Of a DNA stretch of 64,000 nucleotides, positions 33,989-43,466 are shown piece after piece. Location: positions 14,923 to 78,922 of the forward strand of contig NZ_SLXP01000010.1 of assembly GCF_004343075.1 (NCBI RefSeq), written 5' to 3'. Source of the stretch: Rhodovulum marinum. GTDB lineage: Bacteria; Pseudomonadota; Alphaproteobacteria; Rhodobacterales; Rhodobacteraceae. Position numbers and translations under genes: made by a program. Below the pieces are notes generated by a model that saw only the letters and a program-made list of their open reading frames with translations, ran no database searches and was not told where the DNA came from. How positions within the stretch are numbered: position 1 is the stretch's first letter; every line of letters starts with the position of its first letter.

Positions 33989-35535
33989 CACCGTCCCTCC
34001 CAAAGCGCGTCCACCGCCCGTCGCACCTGCCGCGCGTCGGCCTCGACCCAGCGGGCGGCGATCACCTGGTCGGGCCGGACCAGATACAGCGCCTGTCGGG
34101 CGTCCCCCAAGTAGCGGGCGCGGATCATGTCGTTGATCCGCGGGGCGATCACCGGCAAGTCGAGCCCCGCAGGCGCGGCGCAGTTCAACGCCATCAGCGT
34201 GACATCCCGGCCAAGTTCATTCAACAGCCAGCCGTTCTGCTGCGGCGCATCGGGCGCCACCGTTCCGGGGCGCGATATCTCGGGCAGCGACAGGTCGTCG
34301 GGGGCAGACAGGGCATAGACGCAGGGCGTCGACAGCCGGCCGGAATTGACCCACCCCCGGGCGAACGGCGCCTTGCGCGCCAGGGCCAGCACCTGGTCGC
34401 GGAACAGCCGTTCGGCCCCGTTCGCTGGCGTCATGAAACGCGTCGCCCGCGTCGACTGCAGGATGTTCTCGTCCGCGGCCTGTACGCGTTCGCGGTTATA
34501 GCTGTCGATCAGGCTTGCGGGCGCGCGCCCGTCCAGCACCGCCGCCAGTTTCCAGCCCAGGTTGTCTACGTCCTGAAGACCGCCATTGCCGCCCCGCGCC
34601 CCGAAGGGCGAAACGACATGGGCGCTGTCCCCCACGAAGATCACCCGGCCGTGCACGAATTCCCGCAGCCGCCGGCACTGAAAGCTGTAGATCGACACCC
34701 ATTCCAGGTCGAAATCGGCGCCCACCACCTTTTCGATCCGCGGGATCACCTTCTCGGGTTTTTTCTCTTCCTCGGGGTCGGCGTCCCAACCCAGTTGCAG
34801 GTCGATCCGGTAGATGTTGTCCGCCTGCCGGTGCAACAGCGCCGATTGCCCGTCATGGAAGGTCGGTTCGAACCAGAACCAGCGTTCCGGCGGGAAATCG
34901 GCCTCCATCTCGATATCGGCGATCAGGAAGCGTTCCTCGAAGAATTCGCCTTCGAAATCGAGGTCCAGCATCGCGCGTGTCGTCGAGCGTGCGCCGTCAC
35001 AGGCGATCACGTAATCCGCCGTCAGCCCGTATTGCCCGTCCGGCGTCTTGACCGTGACATGGGCGGCCTCGCCGGTCTGGTCGACGCCCGTCACCCGGTT
35101 CCTGAAGCGCAGGTCGATCAGCGGCTGGGCCAGCGCGCGTTCGACGAGGAATTCCTCGACATAGTATTGCTGAAGGTTGACGAAGGGCGGCATACGCTGG
35201 CCCGGATCGACCGCGAGGTCAAAGCTGAAGATCTCGTCGTCGCCATGACAGACGCGGCCGACGCTCCAGGTCATCCCCTTGTCCAGCACCTTGTCGGCAA
35301 TGCCGAAGCGGTCGAACAGTTCCAGGCTGCGCTTGGACCAGCAGATGGCGCGCGACCCCATCGAGACCACGTCGTTGTCGTCCAGCAGGACCGAGGGCAC
35401 GCCACGGTTCGCCAGGTCCAGCGCCATGGCAAGGCCGATGGGGCCCGCCCCGACAATGACCACCTTGTGCGGGGGTTCCGGCGCGCTTAGCCCGGGCGGC
35501 GCGACATAGGGAAAGGGCTTGTAGTCATAGGGCAT
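33988..35535 (-). CDS. FAD-dependent aromatic hydroxylase (MhpA/PHBH-like)
   Basis: 515 aa from the ATG at 35535 (shares a base with the upstream small-gene stop). KVVIVGAGPIGLAMALDLANRGVPSVLLDD is the FAD motif, YVIACDGARSTTRAML the DG motif, and VIFVGDSAHVVSPFGARGGNGGLQDVDNLGWKLA the GD motif of group A flavin monooxygenases. The closest family is 3-(3-hydroxyphenyl)propionate hydroxylase/pentachlorophenol-type. The C-terminus shows the family's thioredoxin-like extension (YALSAPDDLSLPEI to end). Substrate unknown; TGATG coupling on both sides ties it to two tiny genes. Confidence 0.85.
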   Translation of the reverse strand: MPYDYKPFPYVAPPGLSAPEPPHKVVIVGAGPIGLAMALDLANRGVPSVLLDDNDVVSMGSRAICWSKRSLELFDRFGIADKVLDKGMTWSVGRVCHGDDEIFSFDLAVDPGQRMPPFVNLQQYYVEEFLVERALAQPLIDLRFRNRVTGVDQTGEAAHVTVKTPDGQYGLTADYVIACDGARSTTRAMLDLDFEGEFFEERFLIADIEMEADFPPERWFWFEPTFHDGQSALLHRQADNIYRIDLQLGWDADPEEEKKPEKVIPRIEKVVGADFDLEWVSIYSFQCRRLREFVHGRVIFVGDSAHVVSPFGARGGNGGLQDVDNLGWKLAAVLDGRAPASLIDSYNRERVQAADENILQSTRATRFMTPANGAERLFRDQVLALARKAPFARGWVNSGRLSTPCVYALSAPDDLSLPEISRPGTVAPDAPQQNGWLLNELGRDVTLMALNCAAPAGLDLPVIAPRINDMIRARYLGDARQALYLVRPDQVIAARWVEADARQVRRAVDALWEGR

Positions 35536-35735
35536 CAGTCGTCCTCGCGACGCGTCAGCGCCCGCGCACTCCACAGCGCGGTGCCCCCGAAGAAAAGCCC
35601 TGCTATCCCGAGGACCTCGACAGTGGCCGCACCATCGAAGCCACGCACGATCCCCGCGACAAGCACGCCACCAAGGCCAAGCAGACTCAGGAACAGCCGG
35701 ACCTTGTGGTCACCCCGGCCGGGTCCCTTTGTCAT
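35535..35735 (-). CDS. Small two-helix membrane protein ahead of the FAD monooxygenase
   Basis: 66 aa from the ATG at 35735, which has GGGAGG six bases upstream. Two hydrophobic segments (VRLFLSLLGLGGVLVAGIVRG; ATVEVLGIAGLFFGGTALW) with a basic-to-acidic tail. First gene of a three-gene unit; its stop overlaps the monooxygenase start (TGATG). I do not recognise a family. It may anchor the enzyme at the membrane or help move its hydrophobic substrate; only the coupling supports that. Confidence 0.65.
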   Translation of the reverse strand: MTKGPGRGDHKVRLFLSLLGLGGVLVAGIVRGFDGAATVEVLGIAGLFFGGTALWSARALTRREDD

Positions 35736-36131
35736 GGCGCCCTCCCACACCGGTTCTATTCGTTATCCGTTATCCGGCTGTTAACCTCTGCTACGATGCC
35801 GCGCGCTGCAACCGGTTTTTTGGTCGGGTTTTCGGCATATCGAAGGCGGGGGGCGGACAACGCGACCAGCCCCGGGGGCGACCATCGAACCTGTGTTCCG
35901 GCCCGCTCCGGCGATCGGCGCAATCGTCCGGCAAAGCCGCATCGGTCGCGGCGGGGGGCTTGCTCGCGCATCGCGATCCACGGGGGGCGTTGCTGCAGGC
36001 GCCCACCGGAACGGTATCGCCGCCGCGGCCGGAGGATCACGCACGCGCGCCGCCCCGGCATTCGGCACTGGCCAAGCGCGGCCCGGCGGGCAAGACTGCC
36101 GCCGATGAGAACCCCCCGGAGGAATCGCCCC
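35736..36131. other. 396-bp intergenic region upstream of thiolase
   Basis: No gene supported. An open frame runs from 35706 into the thiolase but has no conserved protein features. A 7-bp tandem duplication CGTTATC-CGTTATC lies at 35761-35774 in a less GC-rich stretch (35755-35800), close to the start of the divergent unit; this is where I would expect promoters. Otherwise GC-rich and without clear hairpins. Confidence 0.5.
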
Positions 36132-37316
36132 ATGACCGGCATCGTCATCCTGAGCGGCGCGCGCACCGCCATCGGCACTTTCGGCGGCAGCCTGGCCGGC
36201 ACGCCGCCAATCACGCTGGGGGCCATCGCCGCGCGGGCCGCCCTGGACCGTGCGGGCGTGAAGGGCGACCGGATCGGCCATGTCGCCTTTGGCCATGTCA
36301 TCAATACCGAACCGCGCGACATGTACCTGTCGCGCGTCGCCGCGATCGAAGCGGGCATCCCCGAGACGACGCCCGCGATGAACGTCAACCGGTTGTGCGG
36401 ATCGGGGGTGCAGGCCATCGTTTCGGTCGCGCAGGCGCTGATGCTGGGCGAGGCCGAGTTCGGCCTGGCCGGCGGCGCCGAAAGCATGAGCCGCAGTCCG
36501 CACATCCTGCCCGCGACCCGCTGGGGCCAGAAGATGGGCGACACACCCGCCGCCGACATGATGCTGGGCGCGCTGAACTGCCCCTTCGGCACCGGGCACA
36601 TGGGCGTCACGGCCGAGAACGTGGCGGCCGAACATGGCATTTCCCGCGAAGATCAGGACGCATTCGCCCTGAAAAGCCAGGAGCGCGCCGCCTGGGCCAT
36701 CGCCGAGGGGCGGTTCGACGCGCAGATCGTGCCCGTCGAGGTTCAGCGCAGGCGCGAGACGGTGATGTTCAAGGTCGATGAACACCCAAAGGCGACGACC
36801 GCGAACGGGTTGGCCGGGTTGCGGCCCGCCTTTCAGAAGGATGGCACGGTGACGGCGGGCAACGCGAGCGGGATCAACGATGGCGCCGCGGCACTGGTGC
36901 TGGCGCGCGAAGATGCGGCCGCGGCGGCGGACCTGACCCCGCTGGCGCGGATCGTGGCCTATGCCCATGCCGGGGTGCGCCCCGAGGTGATGGGGATCGG
37001 GCCCGTGCCGGCGGTCGAGGCCTTGCTGGCCAGGACCGGCCTTTCGATCGACCGGTTCGACGTGATCGAAAGCAACGAGGCGTTTGCGGCCCAGGCGATC
37101 GCGGTCAACCGCGCGCTGGGGCTGGACCCCGCCCGGGTGAACCCCAATGGCGGGGCGATCGCCCTGGGGCACCCGGTGGGCGCGACCGGCGCGATCATCA
37201 CCGTCAAGGCCTTGTACGAACTTCAGCGGACCGGTGGGCGTTTCGCGCTGGTGACGATGTGCATCGGCGGCGGACAGGGTATCGCGCTGGCGCTGGAGCG
37301 GCTTTCGGAAACCTGA
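36132..37316 (+). CDS. Acetyl-CoA C-acyltransferase (thiolase)
   Basis: 394 aa, ATG 36132 preceded by GGAGGAA. Cys89 in NRLCGSGVQAI is the nucleophile; NGGAIALGHPVGATG carries the catalytic His and MCIGGGQGIA the second Cys. Overall length and sequence fit a biosynthetic/degradative tetrameric thiolase (acetoacetyl-CoA or beta-ketoacyl-CoA). Likely monocistronic: two hairpins follow and the neighbours are unrelated. Confidence 0.92.
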   Translation: MTGIVILSGARTAIGTFGGSLAGTPPITLGAIAARAALDRAGVKGDRIGHVAFGHVINTEPRDMYLSRVAAIEAGIPETTPAMNVNRLCGSGVQAIVSVAQALMLGEAEFGLAGGAESMSRSPHILPATRWGQKMGDTPAADMMLGALNCPFGTGHMGVTAENVAAEHGISREDQDAFALKSQERAAWAIAEGRFDAQIVPVEVQRRRETVMFKVDEHPKATTANGLAGLRPAFQKDGTVTAGNASGINDGAAALVLAREDAAAAADLTPLARIVAYAHAGVRPEVMGIGPVPAVEALLARTGLSIDRFDVIESNEAFAAQAIAVNRALGLDPARVNPNGGAIALGHPVGATGAIITVKALYELQRTGGRFALVTMCIGGGQGIALALERLSET

Positions 37317-37325
37317 TCCAAAGGC

Positions 37326-37371
37326 GGCCCCTTCGGGGCCAAGCCCTTGCGTGGCGCGCCTTTCGGCGCGC
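37326..37371 (+). terminator. Two GC-rich hairpins after thiolase
   Basis: GGCCCC/GGGGCC (37326-37340) and GCGCGCC/GGCGCGC (37354-37371, loop TTTC). They follow the thiolase stop at once. Neither is followed by a clean T run, so they may be Rho-assisted or stabilising. The rest of 37317-37548 contains no gene; the kinase promoter is expected there. Confidence 0.45.
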
Positions 37372-37548
37372 GGGTTTGGCGTTGCGCATCTCCGCGGGCG
37401 ATAGGCAACCGGGCGACCCTGGCGCCCGGCCATGCCGGCGGCACAGGCACCCGGCCCCAGCCCGTCGGCGTCGATTCCCCGGGACACGTTAATCGCCTGT
37501 TCACCTTGGTTTGCCCAAACTGCGTCAAACCCCGTGGAGAATCCGCGT

Positions 37549-40185
37549 ATGGACGTGATCGAGAAACTGGCGAACGAACGGCGCAAACGGCTGGCGGCGG
37601 AACGGCTGCTGGACCAGAAAAGCCGCGAGTTGTTCGAGGCCAATCGCCGCCTCGCCCAGCATGCCCGACACCTGTCCGAAGAGATCATCGAGACCCGCCA
37701 GACCGCCGAGGAACTGCGCGGCCGCAACTCCGAGGTGCTGTCGGAACTGGCCGAGGTCTCGCAAGAGGCCGATGTCGCCAAGCAGCGCCTGTGGGATTCG
37801 CTGGAAACCGTGCATGACGGCTTTGCGCTGTTCGACGCCAAGGACCGGCTGGTGATCGCGAACCGCGCCTATCTCTCGGTATTCGACGGGCTCGACGCCG
37901 TTGTCCCGGGCGTGCGTTATGACGAGATTGTCCGCCTGACCGTCGAGGAAGGCATCATCGACATCGGCGACCGCGACCCGCTGGGCTGGATCGAGGACAT
38001 GCTGACGCGCTGGCACGACGACCCGGTGCCCTCGCGCGTGATACGGCTGTGGTCGGGCGACTACATCAAGCTGGTGGACCGGCGCACGCCATCGGGTGAC
38101 ATGGTGTGCCTGTCGATCAACATCACCGAGATGATGCGCATGTGGGCCGCAGTCGAGGCGATCCCGGACGGGTTCGTACTGTATGACCATGACGACCGGC
38201 TGGTGATGTGCAACGATCGCTACCGTGACTTCTACGCCGAAAGCGCGCCGATCATGGAGCCCGGCAACCGGTTCGAGGACATCCTGCGCTTTGGCCTGGA
38301 AAACGGCCAGTATCCCGAGGCAGTGGGCCGCGAGGACGACTGGCTGTCGGAACGGCTGAACCGTCACCAAAGCCCCGAGGGCATGATCGAGCAGCGGCTT
38401 GCCGATGGCCGCTGGCTGCGCATTCTCGAGGAACGCACCCCCGATGGCGGGCTTGTCGGCCTGCGCGTCGACATCACCGAGCAGAAGCGCCAGCAAGAGG
38501 CGCTGGACCGTGCCCGCGTCGCCGCCGAGGCCGCGAACCGGGCCAAGTCGGCCTTCCTCGCCAACATGAGCCACGAATTGAGAACGCCGATGAACGGCGT
38601 CGTGGGCATGGCGGAACTGTTGTGCGAGACCACGCTGAGCGAGGAACAGCGGCTTTACGCCCACACGATCAAGGAATCGGGCGAGGCGCTTCTGGGGCTG
38701 CTGAACGACGTGCTCGACTATTCCAAGATCGAGGCCGACAAGCTTCAGCTTCATTCCGAGCCGTTCGACCTGGAACGCACGATCTACGAGATCGTCATGC
38801 TGCTTCAGGCGCCCGCGCGGGACAAGCATCTGGACGTGCTGATCGACTACGACATGTTCCTGCCCACCCGGTTCACCGGCGACCGCGGCCGCGTCCGGCA
38901 GGTGCTGACCAACCTGATCGGCAACGCGGTCAAGTTCACCGACGAGGGCCACGTCCTGGTCCGGGTCGTCGGGTTCAAGGCCGAGGGCGACGCGCTGCAA
39001 CAGGTGCACATCACCGTCGAGGACACCGGGATCGGCATCGCCGACGACATGCAGGAACATATCTTCGGCGAGTTCAACCAGGTCGAGGACCAGCAGAACC
39101 GCAAGTTCGAAGGCACCGGCCTGGGCCTGGCGATCACGAAGCGGCTTATCGAGATGATGGGCGGCGAGATCTGGCTGGAATCCGCAAAGGGCGAAGGGGC
39201 CTGTTTCGGCTTCCGCCTGCCGCTGCCGGTCGCCGAACCGCACGAAACCCTGCCTGCCCCCGAAACCGCCTCGGTGCGCCACGTACTGGTGGTCGACGAC
39301 CAGGAGGTGAACCGGACGATCCTGGAACGCCAGTTGTCGCAACTGGGGCTTGACGTGACCTGCCACGTCACCGGCCATACGGCGTTGGGCGACGCCCAAC
39401 ATGCGGACCTGGTGATCACCGATCACCGGATGCCGGGCATGGATGGCTATGCCTTTTCCAAGGCCTTGCGCGCCGGCGGCTACCGTGGTCCGATCCTGAT
39501 GCTGACCTCGAACCCGGCCTGCCTGGGCAATACCGGAGAGAATGCCGAATCGGGCATCAACCTTGTGCTGCAGAAACCGGTCCTGCGCCGCGCCCTCTAC
39601 GAGGCGATCTCGACCCTGACACCCGCCGCGGCCAACATCCCGGACGATGGCGATGCCGACCTCGTGGCGCGGCGCCCGATGCGGGTGCTGGCCGCCGAGG
39701 ACAACCGCACCAACCGCCTGGTGCTGAACAAGATGGTGTCGTCCCTGGATGTCGAGATGCGATTCGCCACGGATGGCAACGAGGCGGTAGCCGCCTTCCT
39801 GGAAGAACGGCCCGACCTGATCTTCATGGATATCTCGATGCCCGAATGCGACGGCAAGCAGGCCACCGGCGAAATCCGCCGGATCGAGGCGGAAAACGGC
39901 GATCCGCCGGTACCGATCGTCGCGCTGACCGCGCATGCCCTGCAGGGCGACGCCGAAGACATCCTGGCCGCGGGGCTGGACGCCTGTCTGACGAAACCGC
40001 TGCGCAAGACCGACATCCTGGCCGCGATTGAGGCGCATCATCCGAAGACATGCACACCGCTTTGCCCCGATGCCGCCGGCACAACGGACGCTGCGGCGCC
40101 CGAAACAGCGCCGGACCCGGGTATGGCGGAGGACGAAGACGCCGCCACCGGCGAGACATCCAAGCCGCGGCTGCGCGCGATCTAG
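37549..40185 (+). CDS. Soluble hybrid histidine kinase: coiled coil-PAS-PAS-HisKA-HATPase-REC-REC
   Basis: 878 aa from ATG 37549 (GGAG nine bases upstream). An N-terminal coiled coil (1-78: RRKRLAAERLLDQKSRELFEANRRL), two PAS-like domains (about 80-195 and 198-315: ETVHDGFALFDAKDRLVIAN; EAIPDGFVLYDHDDRLVMCN), HisKA with His342 in NMSHELRTPMNG, HATPase with GTGLGLAITKRL near 523, then two receivers with phosphorylatable Asp625 (DLVITDHRMPGMDG) and Asp761 (DLIFMDISMPECDG). No transmembrane segment, so it senses something inside the cell. No separate response regulator or Hpt is adjacent; the output route is unknown. An acidic C-terminal tail of about 50 residues follows REC2. Confidence 0.92.
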   Translation: MDVIEKLANERRKRLAAERLLDQKSRELFEANRRLAQHARHLSEEIIETRQTAEELRGRNSEVLSELAEVSQEADVAKQRLWDSLETVHDGFALFDAKDRLVIANRAYLSVFDGLDAVVPGVRYDEIVRLTVEEGIIDIGDRDPLGWIEDMLTRWHDDPVPSRVIRLWSGDYIKLVDRRTPSGDMVCLSINITEMMRMWAAVEAIPDGFVLYDHDDRLVMCNDRYRDFYAESAPIMEPGNRFEDILRFGLENGQYPEAVGREDDWLSERLNRHQSPEGMIEQRLADGRWLRILEERTPDGGLVGLRVDITEQKRQQEALDRARVAAEAANRAKSAFLANMSHELRTPMNGVVGMAELLCETTLSEEQRLYAHTIKESGEALLGLLNDVLDYSKIEADKLQLHSEPFDLERTIYEIVMLLQAPARDKHLDVLIDYDMFLPTRFTGDRGRVRQVLTNLIGNAVKFTDEGHVLVRVVGFKAEGDALQQVHITVEDTGIGIADDMQEHIFGEFNQVEDQQNRKFEGTGLGLAITKRLIEMMGGEIWLESAKGEGACFGFRLPLPVAEPHETLPAPETASVRHVLVVDDQEVNRTILERQLSQLGLDVTCHVTGHTALGDAQHADLVITDHRMPGMDGYAFSKALRAGGYRGPILMLTSNPACLGNTGENAESGINLVLQKPVLRRALYEAISTLTPAAANIPDDGDADLVARRPMRVLAAEDNRTNRLVLNKMVSSLDVEMRFATDGNEAVAAFLEERPDLIFMDISMPECDGKQATGEIRRIEAENGDPPVPIVALTAHALQGDAEDILAAGLDACLTKPLRKTDILAAIEAHHPKTCTPLCPDAAGTTDAAAPETAPDPGMAEDEDAATGETSKPRLRAI

Positions 40186-40195
40186 GGCGCGCAGC

Positions 40196-40972
40196 TCAGT
40201 CCTCGTCCCCGCCGCGCAGGAAGACAGGGCGGTCCGGTTCGGACATGTCTGGGATATGGCGATAGCCGCCCGTGTCGAAATCGGCGAGGCTGGCCGGATC
40301 GGTCAACCGCCGCTCGACGATGAAGCGCGCCATGGCGCCACGGGCCTTCTTGGCGAAGAAACTGACGATCTTGGGGCCGCTGGGCCGTTCCTCGAAGAAC
40401 ACCGGCGTGATCACCCGCAGCTTCAGGGCGTCGGGGGCGACCGCGCCGAAATATTCCTGGCTTGCACAGTTGACCAGTACGTCCGTGCCCGCCGCCCGGG
40501 CTGCCTCGTTCAGGGCCTGGGCCAGCCTGTCGCCCCAATACTCATACAGGTTCTTGCCGCGCTCGGTCGCAAGCCGGCTGCCCATTTCCAGGCGATAGGG
40601 CTGAATCGCGTCCAGCGGGCGCAACAGGCCATAAAGCCCCGACAGGATGCGCAGGTGGTCCTGCGCGAACGCCAGGTCATCGGCATCCAGCGACGCCGCT
40701 TCGAGCCCGGCATAGGTATCGCCGGCAAAGGCCAGCGCGGCGGGCTTGACCGCATCGGGGCCCGGTTCGGCGGCGAAATCGCGGAACCGCTCGGCATTCA
40801 GCCTGGCCAGCGTGTCGCTGATGCCCATCAGCCCGGACAGGTCCGCGGGGCTGAGGTCGCGCGCGATTCCGGCCAAGTGGACCGCATCCTTTTGAAAAGC
40901 GGGCGCGGTGGGCGTGACGCCCTCTACCGGATCAAGGTCGAGGCGTTTCGCAGGCGAGATGACGACGAGCAT
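40196..40972 (-). CDS. yaaA: Peroxide stress protein YaaA (DUF328)
   Basis: 258 aa, from ATG 40972. MLVVISPAKRLDLDP at the start, LSGLYGLLRPLDAIQPYRLEMGSRL and VNCASQEYFGAV are the family's conserved blocks, and FFAKKARGAMARFIVERRLTDPASL gives the basic helix near the end. In E. coli YaaA limits free iron and DNA damage under peroxide. Convergent with the kinase gene (10-bp gap) and downstream of recQ (59-bp gap) on the same strand. Confidence 0.93.
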   Translation of the reverse strand: MLVVISPAKRLDLDPVEGVTPTAPAFQKDAVHLAGIARDLSPADLSGLMGISDTLARLNAERFRDFAAEPGPDAVKPAALAFAGDTYAGLEAASLDADDLAFAQDHLRILSGLYGLLRPLDAIQPYRLEMGSRLATERGKNLYEYWGDRLAQALNEAARAAGTDVLVNCASQEYFGAVAPDALKLRVITPVFFEERPSGPKIVSFFAKKARGAMARFIVERRLTDPASLADFDTGGYRHIPDMSEPDRPVFLRGGDED

Positions 40973-41031
40973 GGGTCCCCTTTCCGAACGGTCGGGGCGA
41001 CAGATAGCAGACCGGGCCGGGGCGTCCAGCC

Positions 41032-43071
41032 TCAGCCCTCGGACAGGACCTCCAGGAAGGCCTGCCCGAACCGGTCGGCGCGGCGTTCCCCCAGCAGGCG
41101 CGTGAGGGTGACCATGTCGCGCGGGCGCGTCTCGGCCAGCTTGGCCACCAGCGACGTCGAACAGGACAGCGGTTTGTCGCACCCGTCCTCGCCCCGGGCC
41201 AGGCGCGCCTGCACATCCATCAGCCGGTCGAACAGATCGCCCGACGGGCGCCCCGCAAGCCGCCGTCGCGCGGGGTGCGGCATCTCTGTCGCGCCGGTGA
41301 TGACCTCTAGAAAGGCCGCGCCGTACCGGTCCAGCTTGCTCGCCCCCACGCCGCCGATCCGCGCCATCTCGTCCAGCGTGGCGGGCCGCGTCTCGGCCAT
41401 CTCGATCAGCGTGCGATCGGTGAAGATGATATAGGCGGGCACGCGGGCGGCCTCGGCCAGCGCGCGGCGCTTGGCCTTCAGCGCGGACAACAGCGGCGCG
41501 TCCTCGTCCGAGACCAGCGCCTTGACCGCCGGGCGCGCCGTCGCCGCGGCGATCGTGTCGCGGCGCAGTTCGATCGTCGCCTCGCCCTTCAGGATGGGCC
41601 GCGCGGCCTCCATCATGCGCAGCGCGCCATGGCGTTCGGGGTCCGGGCGCACCAGGTCGCGGCCCATCATCTGGCGAAATACCGCCTGCCAACCGCGGCG
41701 GTCGAATTCGCGCCCCACCCCGAAGGTCGGCAAGCTGTCGTGCCCACGCGCGCGCACCTTTTCGGTGGCGGTGCCGGTCAGGATGTCGACCAGGTGCCCC
41801 GTGCCAAAGCTTTCGCCCGTCCGCAACATCGCCGACAGTGCCTTTCGCACCGCCTCGGTGCCGTCGAACCGGTCGGGCGGGCTGCCGCACAGGTCGCAGT
41901 GGCCGCAAGGTTCGGGCACGGCCTCGCCGAAATATCCGAGCAGAGTCTGCCGCCGGCACCCCGGCGCCTCGGCCAGGCCCAAAAGCGCGTTCAGCCGCGC
42001 GTGATCGGCGGCCCGGCGTTCGGGGGGGGCGGGGCTTTCGTCGATCTGGGCACGGCGCAGCCGGATGTCGTCGGCGCCATACAGCGTCAGCGTCTCGGCC
42101 GGGGCGCCGTCGCGGCCCGCCCGCCCGATTTCCTGGTAATAGCCCTCGATCGACTTGGGCAGGTCGGCATGGGCCACCCAGCGGATATCGGGCTTGTCCA
42201 CCCCCATGCCGAAGGCGACCGTCGCCACGACGATCAGCCCGTCCTCCTGCTGGAACCGCGCCTCGACGTCCCGGCGTGGGCCTGCCTCCATGCCGCCGTG
42301 ATAGGCACAGGCCGTGTGACCCGCCTCCGTCAGCGCGGCGGCCAGCGTCTCGGTCTTGGCCCGCGTCGCACAATAGACGATGCCGGACTGGCCGCGGCGC
42401 GCGGCGGCAAAGGCCAGGATCTGCTGGCGCGGCTTGTCCTTGGGCGAAAAGGCAAGGTGAATGTTGGGCCGGTCGAAGCCACGCAGAAAGGTTTCGGGGG
42501 CTGCGCCATCGAACAGGCGGGCCACGATCTCGTCGCGGGTTTCGGCATCGGCGGTGGCGGTAAAGGCGGCAAGCGGTACGTTCAGCGCCCGCCGCAATTC
42601 GCCGATCCGCAGGTAGTCGGGGCGAAAATCATGGCCCCACTGGCTGACGCAATGGGCCTCGTCCACGGCGATCAGCCCCACGCCGATCCGCCGCAACAGG
42701 GTCAGCGTGCCGCCCGCGGCCAGTCGCTCGGGCGCCATGTAGAGCAGTTTCAGCGTGCCCGCGTCGAGCGCCGCAAAGACCTCGCGCGTTTCGTCCTCGG
42801 TATTGCCGGATGTCAGCGCCCCCGCCGCGACGCCCGCTTCGGTCAGCCCGCGCACCTGGTCGCGCATCAGCGCGATCAGCGGCGATATCACCACCGTGAC
42901 ACCGTCGCGCATCAGCGCGGGCAGTTGGAAACACAGCGATTTGCCCCCGCCCGTCGGCATGATGGCCAGCGTGTTGCGACCGGCCGCGACGGCCGAAACG
43001 ATCTCTTCCTGACCGGGCCGGAAGGCATCGAATCCGAAAACGGTCGACAAAAGGTCCTGCGCGGTGGCCAT
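41032..43071 (-). CDS. recQ: ATP-dependent DNA helicase RecQ
   Basis: 679 aa. Helicase motifs: Walker A GGGKS at 41-45 with motif 0 FGFDAFRPGQEEI ahead of it, DEAHCVSQWGHDFRPDY (DEAH and aromatic loop), YHGGMEAGPRR and IGRAGRDG (motif VI). A zinc-binding RQC part has CGHCDLCG, and two HRDC-like stretches follow (about 510-590, 600-679, with WxxLVAKLAETRPRDMVTLT-type helices). Unwinds DNA in recombination repair. Precedes yaaA on the same strand. Confidence 0.94.
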   Translation of the reverse strand: MATAQDLLSTVFGFDAFRPGQEEIVSAVAAGRNTLAIMPTGGGKSLCFQLPALMRDGVTVVISPLIALMRDQVRGLTEAGVAAGALTSGNTEDETREVFAALDAGTLKLLYMAPERLAAGGTLTLLRRIGVGLIAVDEAHCVSQWGHDFRPDYLRIGELRRALNVPLAAFTATADAETRDEIVARLFDGAAPETFLRGFDRPNIHLAFSPKDKPRQQILAFAAARRGQSGIVYCATRAKTETLAAALTEAGHTACAYHGGMEAGPRRDVEARFQQEDGLIVVATVAFGMGVDKPDIRWVAHADLPKSIEGYYQEIGRAGRDGAPAETLTLYGADDIRLRRAQIDESPAPPERRAADHARLNALLGLAEAPGCRRQTLLGYFGEAVPEPCGHCDLCGSPPDRFDGTEAVRKALSAMLRTGESFGTGHLVDILTGTATEKVRARGHDSLPTFGVGREFDRRGWQAVFRQMMGRDLVRPDPERHGALRMMEAARPILKGEATIELRRDTIAAATARPAVKALVSDEDAPLLSALKAKRRALAEAARVPAYIIFTDRTLIEMAETRPATLDEMARIGGVGASKLDRYGAAFLEVITGATEMPHPARRRLAGRPSGDLFDRLMDVQARLARGEDGCDKPLSCSTSLVAKLAETRPRDMVTLTRLLGERRADRFGQAFLEVLSEG

Positions 43072-43156
43072 GGTCCCCGTGAGATGGAAGAACTGCTCGG
43101 ATTTCGACGGACCGTCCCACAGCGGGGACGAACGGACAAGCCCGCGGCGCGCCGGC

Positions 43157-43447
43157 TTAGTAGAAGTTCATCGCGACCGAAGGCAGGATGATGTCGCGCA
43201 GCGCGATCACGATCACGAACACCACCAGCGGCGCCAGATCCAGCGCACCGGTGTTCGGCAGCATGCGCCGGATCGGGCTGTAGATCGGTTCCAGCAGGCG
43301 GGACAGCCCGTCCCAGATCTGCATCACCATCGGTTGGCGCGTGTTCAACACCTGGAACGAGATCAGCCAGCTCAGGATGATGTGGACGACCATGATGAAG
43401 AACACGACGTCCAGGATAAGGTCCAGCACACCAAAGATTGCCATCAT
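43157..43447 (-). CDS. YggT family membrane protein
   Basis: 96 aa with two long hydrophobic segments (about 5-30 and 70-90) joined by the cytoplasmic/periplasmic linker WDGLSRLLEPIYSPIRRMLPNTGALDLAPLVVF, the YggT signature. YggT proteins are found across bacteria and are linked to osmotic protection or septum placement in different hosts; the exact role here is unknown. Starts at tandem ATG codons (43445-43447 and 43442-43444). Confidence 0.93.
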   Translation of the reverse strand: MMAIFGVLDLILDVVFFIMVVHIILSWLISFQVLNTRQPMVMQIWDGLSRLLEPIYSPIRRMLPNTGALDLAPLVVFVIVIALRDIILPSVAMNFY

Positions 43448-43466
43448 GTCGGGGACTTTCCAGATC

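Noticed and set aside
35706-36131. Upstream extension of the thiolase frame
   Set aside because: No family similarity before MTGIVILSGARTAIG, and the ATG at 36132 has a GGAGGAA ribosome site.
37525-40041. Long minus-strand open frame opposite the hybrid kinase
   Set aside because: Antisense shadow with no conserved domain; the kinase motifs on the plus strand explain the region.
43072-43156. LexA box near recQ
   Set aside because: No GTTC-N7-GTTC or GAAC-N7-GAAC pair was found upstream of recQ.
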